19,847 nucleotides of DNA from CAVZLD01 sp964522605 (GTDB lineage: Bacteria; Planctomycetota; Planctomycetia; Pirellulales; Pirellulaceae), in contig CAZFWV010000101.1 in assembly GCA_964522605.1 (NCBI GenBank), positions 1 through 19,847 on the forward strand. Reading direction: 5' to 3'. Shown here piece by piece: positions 6,726 through 12,933 of this stretch. Every line of letters begins with the position of its first letter. Within the stretch, counting starts at the first letter, position 1. A program made the translations under genes and the position numbers. The notes below the pieces were generated by a model, which saw nothing but the letters and a program-made list of their open reading frames with translations, was not told the DNA's origin and did no database searches.

Positions 6726-8804
6726 TCAGGATTCCGTAACCGACTCGCTGGCGGATTCGGCATTTCGCTGAATCCCGGTCAGTGGATGGTCGGAAGGCAC
6801 GATCAGAACGTTGTCCCCAAAGTCGGCTTCGGTCGTTTCTTCCACCGGGCGACCTCGATCATCCATCCGCAGATCCGCCGTGGCGGTTCGCTTGCGGGCG
6901 ACAACGACTAACTGATCATAGAGCGACTTCGCGTCGACGCCATTGATCTCACTGACGGCGCTCGCGACTTCGCCCAGATACCGCAGGAACGTATTTCGCC
7001 GTTCTCCTTCATGGCGCACGCGGTTCCGTCGGCGCAGATACATCCCCAGCTTGCGCCCCACGGCCTGCAGAGCCAGTCGCAGCTCTTTTTGAATCTCCGG
7101 ATAGGCGGCCACCGCCTCCTTGGATTCGCTGGTGAAGGGAACCCAGACGCTGGCCATATGCACCATCAGGGTCACCGGGCCCTTCGGCAGACTACCCCGA
7201 GATTGACTCAAACCATAACTGCGCCAATTCGTGCCGAGCACCGTTTGTGTGATCGCACAGGCCGCATGTTGAAACTGGAGCGGCACGCGGTTGGCCAGCC
7301 GGAGAACCTCCATCGACTGACCTTCGCTGATGTTGACACTCTGCATCGCCTCCAACAGGCGATCGACCTCGCGCGGCTTCAAACGCGCCGGTGTCTGACG
7401 CGTGCCGAGTTGGGATTCTTTCAGAATCCGATCGGCTCCATCCGAACCGAGCCCCTGGAACGTGCTCATCAAGAATTGTCGAACCGTCCGGGCATCGGTC
7501 TCTTCAATCAAATCGGCCAACAAATCGCGGGTCACGCGTTGCATTGCCGGTCCCCCGCCGTAGGCCAGCCCGACCTCAATCTGGAACGGATTGCCCCGAT
7601 AGACGGCTGGCGGTCGCGTGCTGGCGGCGTAAAACTCGCCGGGGACGACCTGATGCAGTCCCTTGAGGATCAACTCTTCGCCAATCGGAGAGATGCAATC
7701 CGTGGCCGGATTCGAAATCTTGGTCTGTTGGATCGCTTCGTAGAGGGCGTCGGCTTCGCGGCGCCCGATGCGGGTCGTGCGGGAACGAGGACTGAGGCGT
7801 GCGTTCTCACAGATCCGGCGGGCCACCGCGGAGCTGACGCGCGAGAAGCTGGACACCAGAAAAGAGGACAGCGTGGGCTCGGACGTCTCCTTTAACATGG
7901 CGGCGAGGCGACCCAATTCGACGCCATAGGGGTGCGGTTTGATTTCCTTCGGCTCGGCGGGCAGCTGTTCCGTCGAACGTTCAAACAGCCGTTCGACCCC
8001 TTCGGGATCGATGTAGTGCAGCGTGACGTGCGGATTCGCAATCGCGGTCTGGTGCAGGTATTCGTCGACACTTCCGCGCCCCCGCTGATACCGCGCCTCC
8101 AACTCGATGGTCACTCGCGTCCCATGGGGGGAATCGACCCATTCAATCCCATGCCGCTCGATTGCGATGCGACCTTTTTCCCCCGGGGGAATGTCCACAC
8201 CGTCCCCGCGTCCATTGAGAATCTCTGGTCGATTCTGCTTCGTATCGATCTGGATTTCGTAATAGTGTGCGGGTTTGCGCGGCGAGATCTTCGAGATGAT
8301 CTTGACCGGCTTGCCGGTCGTCTGGACGCCATACATGCCCGCGGCACTGATTCCGATCCCCTGCTGACCGCGGCTTTGACGCAGCCGATGAAACTTCGAG
8401 CCGTACAACAATTTGCCGAAGATCAGCGGAATCTGCTTCTTCAGGATGCCCGGCCCGCTGTCCTGCACGCCAACTTTGTACCGCTGAGGCCCGGTCTGTT
8501 CGATGTGGACCCAGATCTCCGGAAGAATCCCCGCCTCTTCACACGCATCCAGGGAGTTGTCGACCGCTTCCTTGACGGTGGTCAGCAAGGCCTTGCGCGG
8601 ATTGTCGAAGCCCAGCAGATGCCGGTTCTTGGCGAAAAACTCGCTAACCGAAATGTCGCGTTGGGCCTTGGCCATCGATTCGGCCGTGGCGCGTCGCTTG
8701 CGCGTTGGTGCGACGCGACCGTTGGCTTCGCCGTTTTCCGACGCCGCGGCAGACTGCCGGCGGCGGGTCCTAGAACGTGACGAATCGGCTCGGGAGGCAG
8801 GCAA
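6726..8804 (-). CDS. top6B: DNA topoisomerase VI subunit B (GHKL ATPase) with a duplicated H2TH-like segment
   Basis: 692 residues, longer than the 530-620 of many archaeal Top6B. This subunit binds ATP, dimerises as a gate and drives strand passage by Top6A. GHKL motifs are intact: KEAVDNSLDA (E79, N83), VQDSGPGI (about 113-120), and the YGSKFHRLRQSRGQQGIGIS lid region (134-153). The first H2TH domain is about 298-366, followed by CISPIGEELI, TRPPAVYRGNPFQIEVGLAYGG and the transducer, with the switch lysine in TSESKEA (K562). Unusually, residues 429-493, inserted between AYGG and LRLANRVPL, align without gaps to 300-364 (25/65 identical). A 50-residue Ser/Arg-rich N-tail and about 100 C-terminal residues are extra. 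The start is TTG 8804, fixed by AAAGGAG 8 nt upstream. The order top6B-top6A is as in archaea. Confidence 0.95.
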   Translation of the reverse strand: MPASRADSSRSRTRRRQSAAASENGEANGRVAPTRKRRATAESMAKAQRDISVSEFFAKNRHLLGFDNPRKALLTTVKEAVDNSLDACEEAGILPEIWVHIEQTGPQRYKVGVQDSGPGILKKQIPLIFGKLLYGSKFHRLRQSRGQQGIGISAAGMYGVQTTGKPVKIISKISPRKPAHYYEIQIDTKQNRPEILNGRGDGVDIPPGEKGRIAIERHGIEWVDSPHGTRVTIELEARYQRGRGSVDEYLHQTAIANPHVTLHYIDPEGVERLFERSTEQLPAEPKEIKPHPYGVELGRLAAMLKETSEPTLSSFLVSSFSRVSSAVARRICENARLSPRSRTTRIGRREADALYEAIQQTKISNPATDCISPIGEELILKGLHQVVPGEFYAASTRPPAVYRGNPFQIEVGLAYGGGPAMQRVTRDLLADLIEETDARTVRQFLMSTFQGLGSDGADRILKESQLGTRQTPARLKPREVDRLLEAMQSVNISEGQSMEVLRLANRVPLQFQHAACAITQTVLGTNWRSYGLSQSRGSLPKGPVTLMVHMASVWVPFTSESKEAVAAYPEIQKELRLALQAVGRKLGMYLRRRNRVRHEGERRNTFLRYLGEVASAVSEINGVDAKSLYDQLVVVARKRTATADLRMDDRGRPVEETTEADFGDNVLIVPSDHPLTGIQRNAESASESVTES

Positions 8805-8812
8805 CGTGGGTA

Positions 8813-8819
8813 CTCCTTT
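8813..8819 (-). promoter_or_regulatory. Ribosome binding site fixing the TTG start of top6B
   Basis: AAAGGAG on the minus strand lies 8 nt before the TTG at 8804. No ATG or GTG in frame nearby has a comparable site, so a TTG start is the best reading. Confidence 0.75.
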
Positions 8820-8907
8820 ACGGGAATGGGCGATGATGAGCGACTACTTGGCCTCCTGCCGCTCCGCGAAGCGTCGCGAGATGCGCCCGAATTTGACGTC
8901 TGCGCGG

Positions 8908-8913
8908 ATTATA
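8908..8913 (-). promoter_or_regulatory. Putative -10 box for the top6BA operon
   Basis: A perfect TATAAT on the minus strand, about 100 nt before the Top6B start. The -35 region at the proper spacing (TGGGAA) is poor, so the promoter may need an activator or be wrong. Confidence 0.4.
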
Positions 8914-9159
8914 CCGACTGACGCGACATCTTCCCAGTCGACTTCGATACCGCATGATCGGTCCAGATCGAGTAAGTGTTAGATAAAGTCTCACCCCTAC
9001 CGCCCTGACGAGCCGAGATACTGGGAGGAGCGACAGTCGTTGCCTCCGAGCGAACGCAACCTCATCCCTCTCCCACCTGTTTCTCCTCCCACCGACGCAC
9101 CCGGGACCACAGGCCCGGCCCGTCTCCTGTCCTGCCGAGCTCCGAAAAGGAATCCTGCC

Positions 9160-9726
9160 ATGCGATCTGCGATGCAGCACCTCGCCGGTGCGACCTCCCT
9201 GCTCTGCCTCTTGCTGCTGATGACTCCTTCGTTGCGTGCCCAAGACGACATGACCTGTCCGCCCAACGAAGACGGCATCGCCCTCTGCCCCGACGAAGGA
9301 GGCGTTATGGCTTGCCCCGACGGGGCCTGCAAGCCGCCTTTGGGTCACCGAATTCGGGGCCGTGTCGCCAACTGTGTCGCCGGGTGCTGTCAGAAGTTCT
9401 GCACCGACGGAAAAGGCTGCTCGTGGTATCGCCCGTACACCGAGGATTCTCAGCCCGACCTGTTCTACAATTTTTACGTGCCGAACCCTCGGGGTGCCGC
9501 GGCGGCCGCCTATCCGGCGCCGTACCCGACCCCCTCCCTCGTCGGTCACACGTACTACACGTATCAACCGCTGATGCCCCATGAGTTTCTCTATCGCCAC
9601 TACCGTACGTACCACCAGTACTACAACCAGGGCATGGGCATGAATCGGACCTCCGTCCATTGGTACGGTACCCCGGTGCGCACCGCCGTGCATGGCGTCC
9701 GTGATATCTTTACACTTCCTCGCTGA
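9160..9726 (+). CDS. Small secreted Cys- and Tyr/His-rich protein, unknown function
   Basis: 188 residues from ATG 9160, chosen because AAAAGGA lies 8 nt upstream and residues 1-27 form a signal peptide (hydrophobic LLCLLLLM core, cut near LRA-QDD). The mature N-terminal half has nine cysteines within about 60 residues, including three short repeats of the form CPxDE/CPDG and a cluster VAGCCQKFCTDGKGC. This suggests a disulfide-bonded or metal-binding head. The C-terminal half is rich in Tyr, His and Pro (THTYYTYQP-like phrases, then RHYRTYHQYYNQ). An Ala-rich linker joins the two. The protein resembles the secreted, aromatic-rich hypothetical proteins frequent in Pirellulales; I know no function. 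The next gene starts 45 nt later and encodes another small aromatic-rich exported protein, so the two are likely one transcript. A surface, cell-wall or stalk role is only a guess. Confidence 0.75.
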   Translation: MRSAMQHLAGATSLLCLLLLMTPSLRAQDDMTCPPNEDGIALCPDEGGVMACPDGACKPPLGHRIRGRVANCVAGCCQKFCTDGKGCSWYRPYTEDSQPDLFYNFYVPNPRGAAAAAYPAPYPTPSLVGHTYYTYQPLMPHEFLYRHYRTYHQYYNQGMGMNRTSVHWYGTPVRTAVHGVRDIFTLPR

Positions 9727-9771
9727 TCGCTTGCTCCTTGCCAACCGATTGTCAGCCTCAGGGTGATAACC

Positions 9772-10155
9772 ATGAACCGGATTCTTCTCTCGCTGATTGC
9801 GATTCCATTTTTTCTGGCCGTTGGCGTGCATACCGTCGAGGCGGATCCGAGCCACCACGTGGTCCGCAACGTCCACTACGATCGCGCCGGCTATTGGTAC
9901 AACGCGAACCGCTCCTGGCACGCCCCATTTGGCCATGTCGCCTGGGGACGCCCGGTGGCGTTGATCGTCCCCCCGGGGGTCAATTTCCAGACCGACTATT
10001 CCTGGGGCGTAGGACGGACGCGGATGACACCGATTAACCATCAATTCGCCCGCCCGGTCGCTCTGCGGACCACCGGTCAGCCATTCGCGCCCACGCCTCC
10101 ATGGCCCACGGATACGCAGCAATTCGGCGTCTACTACGTTCGCGGCCCCTGGTAA
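9772..10155 (+). CDS. Small secreted aromatic-rich protein, unknown function
   Basis: 127 residues from ATG 9772, with AGGGTG 6 nt upstream; an earlier in-frame GTG (9763) would overlap that site. Residues 1-25 are a signal peptide (hydrophobic LLSLIAIPFFLAVGV, cut near VEA-DPS). The mature protein is rich in Trp, Tyr, His and Pro (YDRAGYWYNANRSWHAPFGH, GVYYVRGPW at the end) and, unlike its neighbour, has no cysteine. No domain recognised. It follows the Cys/Tyr-rich secreted protein by 45 nt on the same strand and is followed by an 11-bp hairpin, which makes a two-gene transcription unit likely. The shared export signal and aromatic-rich composition suggest the two act at the same extracytoplasmic place. 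Confidence 0.72.
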   Translation: MNRILLSLIAIPFFLAVGVHTVEADPSHHVVRNVHYDRAGYWYNANRSWHAPFGHVAWGRPVALIVPPGVNFQTDYSWGVGRTRMTPINHQFARPVALRTTGQPFAPTPPWPTDTQQFGVYYVRGPW

Positions 10156-10193
10156 CCTCCAGCCCGAACTCCGGCGAACATTCTTCTCATCTC

Positions 10194-10225
10194 GGGGGCA
10201 GCCGGGCCGATCAACGGCTGCTCCC
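10194..10225 (+). terminator. Hairpin downstream of the secreted-protein pair
   Basis: GGGGGCAGCCG (10194-10204) pairs with CGGCTGCTCCC (10215-10225): an 11-bp stem with one G-T wobble and a 10-nt loop, 38 nt after the stop codon. There is no T-run, so it may act in a factor-dependent way or protect the RNA end. Confidence 0.5.
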
Positions 10226-10416
10226 GCCGGATCCGCCGTCCGGCGCGGCCGAGTGCACCTCCACCTCAGCGGTGCTCGACAGCCCTCGCGGGGCGTCTCT
10301 GCGCCCAAAGTTCACGCTTCCGCCCGAGACTCAGCTGTCTTACGCTGACCGACTTGTCTTGCGTCGCCCCTGGTTCGCCTGCCTGCACCGCAAATCGTCG
10401 CCGAATTCTCTCCTGT

Positions 10417-10481
10417 GTAGCCGAAGTCGTGAGACTTCGGAGGCTACGGGGTGCAATCCGAATTCTCACGAATTCGGCTAC
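10417..10481. repeat. Pair of inverted REP-like palindromic units
   Basis: The unit is GTAG, then an 8-bp stem, a GTGA loop and the stem's complement. Unit one (10417-10440, plus) has stem CCGAAGTC/GACTTCGG and is followed by AGGCTAC, which can extend the hairpin with GTAGCC. Unit two (10458-10481, minus) has stem CCGAATTC/GAATTCGG, ending in CTAC. They face each other 17 nt apart. The same unit recurs at 17247-17270 and 17305-17328. Dispersed, intergenic, paired and palindromic, it behaves like REP/BIME repeats. Confidence 0.8.
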
Positions 10482-11047
10482 GACGCGGACTTGGTCCAAT
10501 GAAAGCAGGCTAAACCGGTACCTCAAGTCGGCATCCGTGCCCCGAACGGCCGGCCGGTTCCCACGGGTGAAGCTTCACCACAATCGGGAACGTTCACCAA
10601 AACGCAGAAATCGTCGCAATCGCTGGCTCCGCGAACGTTTAGGACACGGCTCCCCCAACCCGAATCACCAGATTGAAGAAACGGTGTGATCTGCCCACCG
10701 GACCGTGCTGCAGCGTTCCGCCGGAACGAACTGCTTATCCCATAACGGATTACCACGTGGAATCCGTTTCGCATCCAGAACTGGCACACGCCTTGCTTTT
10801 TCCCCGCCCGGTCAAGGTGGGCGCGCGTCCCACCTCAAAGGGAAGTCGTGTTGACTGACGGAGCGCAACCTCGCTTGCCGCTGCGCGCCGGGAGGATCTC
10901 TCGTGCTGAAGTCGGGAGTCCCAAACGGGCGTGGATTCGTGACGACACACAGGGCTCACGAAGATCCTTACGGCGCGCGGCAGGCGCATTGAGAGGGCGA
11001 TTGTTAGTGAACGCATGAAGGGAGAGCTTTAGGGAGAGGATGTGGAT

Positions 11048-11230
11048 ATGAATGCTGCGATTTCGCACTATGACGAACAGGAGTTCATTTACGGCAGCCG
11101 AGAAAACCAGAAGAAAGCGGCACCGCCGAGTCATGCCCGTCGTTCCCGTCATTCGGCGCGACGGCGTGCCAAGAACCCCGTTCAGTTCAATGGGATGCAT
11201 CGGCGGCGATCCAAGAAAATCAGCTGGTGA
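11048..11230 (+). CDS. Small basic protein with GMHRRR C-terminal motif (copy A)
   Basis: 60 residues from ATG 11048, which has GAGAGGA 7 nt upstream; GTG 11042 would sit too close to that site. The N-terminal 25 residues are mixed and acidic-aromatic (ISHYDEQEFIYG). The rest is strongly basic (SHARRSRHSARRRAK) and ends NGMHRRRSKKISW. The same ending, GMHRRR plus basic residues and a final Trp, closes the small protein at 11992-12168, so the two are distant paralogues or share a binding element. Charge and size suggest RNA, DNA or ribosome binding, but no known domain is recognised. A perfect 13-bp hairpin begins at the base after the stop. A pseudo-receiver gene lies between the two copies. 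Confidence 0.65.
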   Translation: MNAAISHYDEQEFIYGSRENQKKAAPPSHARRSRHSARRRAKNPVQFNGMHRRRSKKISW

Positions 11231-11260
11231 TCCGCGTGCCAGTTTCCACTGGCACGCGGA
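11231..11260 (+). terminator. Perfect 13-bp hairpin directly after small gene A
   Basis: TCCGCGTGCCAGT (11231-11243), loop TTCC, and its exact complement ACTGGCACGCGGA (11248-11260). The stem starts at the base after the TGA. There is no T-run, so it may be an atypical terminator, an RNA-stabilising stem or a protein-binding site. Confidence 0.65.
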
Positions 11261-11466
11261 AGTTGGACCAATCGGCAGCGACGAATCGATCGTCGTGCGC
11301 GGAGTGTCCCAACCGCTGAGTTGATCGTCGTGGATGAATGATGCGCGGGCAACGTCCTTCGTGAGATTGACGTTCTGCTTGCGTTTGCCGGTCAATGAAC
11401 AATGGCATCCGCTGCGAGGGAAACGGAAAAGCAAATCGCTACCGGAGATTCTATGGAGATCGATGA

Positions 11467-11958
11467 TTGAGCAGGTCGACAGAGGTAAATTCCGAAGGCG
11501 GAGAGTTCCGTTCTGCCAAGGGAGCGGTCCGACACCAGCGGTCGGATCGCTCCGGATTGCAGACCCGACACCATGAGTGCCTGGTACTCTCCGGCCGGCG
11601 GTCGCGTCGCGACCAGATGGCCGATGCGACGACCACGGCAGGTTGGGACACGACCGTCTGCGCCGATCCGCAGAATGCGTTGGTCGCAGCCCGCCGTTAC
11701 CGCTTTCGCTTCGCCTGGGTCGATCTGGATCCATTGGAATCGATTCCGCCGCAGTATCGAGAGTTGTGTCAGTTGCTGGCGGAGATGCCCGATTTATTGC
11801 TGGTCATCTGCGGCCACGACGGGGATGTGGAGGAAGAGATCTGGGCACGCCAATTGGGCGTCTGGCTCTATGTGCCGGGTCTGTCGAACGCTTCCTCCGA
11901 AGAGCTCGCGCAACTTTGCCAACAGGCCTACGAGACTGCGGATGCGGCCCGGCGATAA
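11467..11958 (+). CDS. Degenerate receiver-domain protein (pseudo-receiver)
   Basis: 163 residues from TTG 11467 (GGAG 8 nt upstream); a shorter TTG start at 11557 is possible. From about residue 37 the order of strands and helices fits a CheY-like receiver: ECLVLSG (strand 1), WDTTVCA (2), RFAWVDLD (3), DLLLVICGHDGD (4) and GVWLYVPG (5). An Asp is present at the phospho-acceptor place (D86 or D88). The acidic pair after strand 1 is lost (SGRRS), the strand-4 Ser/Thr is Cys, and the strand-5 Lys before Pro is Val. Normal phosphotransfer is therefore unlikely, and it has no output domain. The first 36 residues are basic and disordered. The small basic gene at 11992 follows after 33 nt, so co-transcription is likely. 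A role as a signal-independent partner protein is inferred. Confidence 0.62.
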   Translation: MSRSTEVNSEGGEFRSAKGAVRHQRSDRSGLQTRHHECLVLSGRRSRRDQMADATTTAGWDTTVCADPQNALVAARRYRFRFAWVDLDPLESIPPQYRELCQLLAEMPDLLLVICGHDGDVEEEIWARQLGVWLYVPGLSNASSEELAQLCQQAYETADAARR

Positions 11959-11991
11959 TTGCGAGCAGAATCCGGGGAAAAGGGGGCAACC

Positions 11992-12168
11992 ATGAGTAAG
12001 ACACCAGAAGAGCATCCGGAGTCGTCGGAAGAAACGACACCCATTCGGGCACGCGGAGAACAGAAGTTCAAGAAGCTGGTTCGACCGCTCCACGCGACGC
12101 GTCGGACCACTGCCTCGGCACGTCTGCGCGGTATGCACCGCCGACGGCGAAGACGAATGGGCTGGTAA
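11992..12168 (+). CDS. Small basic protein with GMHRRR C-terminal motif (copy B)
   Basis: 58 residues from ATG 11992, with AAGGGGG about 5 nt upstream. The N-terminal third is acidic (SKTPEEHPESSEETTP), the rest very basic (EQKFKKLVRPLHATRRTT), ending RGMHRRRRRRMGW. Compare NGMHRRRSKKISW in the small protein at 11048-11230: five identical residues in a row after a Gly, a basic run, and a terminal Trp in both. An acidic head with a basic tail recalls small nucleic-acid or ribosome-associated proteins, but no family is recognised. It follows the pseudo-receiver gene by 33 nt and is followed by a branched hairpin. Confidence 0.65.
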   Translation: MSKTPEEHPESSEETTPIRARGEQKFKKLVRPLHATRRTTASARLRGMHRRRRRRMGW

Positions 12169-12174
12169 ACACGA

Positions 12175-12210
12175 TGGGTCGTTGCGCCGTCAACGAAGAA
12201 GGTCGACCCA
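12175..12210 (+). terminator. Branched hairpin after small gene B
   Basis: TGGGTCG (12175-12181) pairs with CGACCCA (12204-12210). Inside, GTTG and CAAC (12181-12184 and 12191-12194) can form a competing or extended stem around CGCCGT. It begins 6 nt after the stop codon. No T-run. Confidence 0.45.
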
Positions 12211-12342
12211 CGAAAGTTGAGCGCGTCTCGGGCGATTCCTCGATCGTCGAGACCTTTCGTCGTGTCGTCGGGCAATCATGAATCCGACGCGGCTCACAAC
12301 CTGTTCCTGGCAACAGCACAAGAGCCGCCGCGACAACACGCT

Positions 12343-12921
12343 CTAGAAGATTCCCGCGCCGAAATCGTCGTTCCGCGTACGATCGGCCGAAGACTCCCGC
12401 GCAGCCCGCTGCTGCGAAGGCGTGCGATGGGGTCCCCTCGGTTCCACCTCGGCCGGCTCCACATGAGTCCGCTCGGGCATCTTCGTCGGGGCTTTCTCCC
12501 CTTCGCACTCGTAATAATCATCGTACCGCGAAACGTAGCCTGGTTGCTTGGCGCGTTCCTGCTCCGCTCGATACTCGGCAATCACCCGCTCTTGGATCAT
12601 CTCACGACAGGTCGAGTTGATCGGATGGGCAATATCCGCGTACAACTTCGTGCGCCCATCGGAATCCTTGACGGTCAGGTCTTCCTTGAGCCGCAACCCA
12701 CACTGGTTGCAGAATCCGGCCCGGAGGTGGTTCTTGCAACCGCATTTGGGACAATGCGCCGTGAGCTTTCGGCTGGGCATCGCCACAAAGGGACCACTGG
12801 ATCCTTCGATGATCTTGAGATCACGAACCACGAAGCAATCATCAAAAGTTATGGAGCAGAAGCCCTGGAGACGATCGTCCGTGTCCTCCATCAGCTTGAT
12901 TCGGACCTCAGTTATTTCCAC
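12343..12921 (-). CDS. spoVG: SpoVG-family protein with inserted zinc ribbon
   Basis: 192 residues; typical SpoVG has 80-100. SpoVG proteins are small site-specific DNA/RNA-binding regulators first known from Bacillus sporulation. The core is clear: MEITEVRIKL, SITFDDCFVVRDLKIIEG and GPFVAMPSRK (residues 1-52), then DIAHPINSTCREMIQERVIAEY (96-117). Between the halves lies an insert with C57-x2-C60 (plus C62) and C71-x2-C74, a zinc-ribbon pattern placed in the loop just before the DNA-contacting helix. The C-terminal 65 residues are Arg/Glu/Pro-rich and probably disordered. The gene starts 12 nt after the ispE stop. In Bacillus, ispE and spoVG also lie close together (with purR and yabJ between), so the linkage is old or has re-formed. 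Sporulation itself is not implied. It converges on small gene B. Confidence 0.88.
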   Translation of the reverse strand: MEITEVRIKLMEDTDDRLQGFCSITFDDCFVVRDLKIIEGSSGPFVAMPSRKLTAHCPKCGCKNHLRAGFCNQCGLRLKEDLTVKDSDGRTKLYADIAHPINSTCREMIQERVIAEYRAEQERAKQPGYVSRYDDYYECEGEKAPTKMPERTHVEPAEVEPRGPHRTPSQQRAARESSADRTRNDDFGAGIF

Positions 12922-12933
12922 GGCCAGTCTCCT

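Larger units (their letters stand above)
8805..9159. other. Divergent intergenic region between top6B and the secreted-protein pair
   Basis: Contains the leftward ribosome site (8813-8819) and a leftward TATAAT (8908-8913) for the topoisomerase operon. A strong GGAGGAG near 9025-9031 precedes TTG 9040, which is in frame with the 9160 gene; but the sequence between is Pro-rich and precedes a clean signal peptide, so I treat 9040-9159 as leader. No other gene is seen. Confidence 0.55.
10156..11047. other. Gene-free stretch of about 890 nt
   Basis: Open frames here are short, Arg/Pro/Ser-rich and lack ribosome sites. It holds the hairpin at 10194-10225, the paired palindromic repeats at 10417-10481, and a 7-bp hairpin AGGTGGG/CCCACCT at 10815-10835. 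The last 20 nt carry the ribosome site of the next gene. No tRNA-like T-loop was seen. A non-coding RNA is possible but unsupported. Confidence 0.5.

Noticed and set aside
6695..6763. Longer Top6A start at 6763
   Set aside because: The added 23 residues overlap the Top6B 3' end and do not look like the family, while ATG 6694 has an upstream GAG and a normal basic start.
9040..9159. Upstream TTG start with GGAGGAG for the Cys-rich secreted protein
   Set aside because: It would put 40 Pro-rich residues before a clean signal peptide that has its own AAAAGGA site, so export would be impaired.
8818..10308. 496-codon open frame on the minus strand
   Set aside because: It runs antisense to two genes with signal peptides and ribosome sites. 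Its product is Arg/Gly/His-rich with no domain, as expected from the reverse of GC-rich coding DNA.
10835..11734. 299-codon open frame on the minus strand
   Set aside because: Ser/Arg/Pro-rich without ribosome site or motif. It crosses the small gene, the perfect hairpin and the pseudo-receiver, which make better sense on the plus strand.
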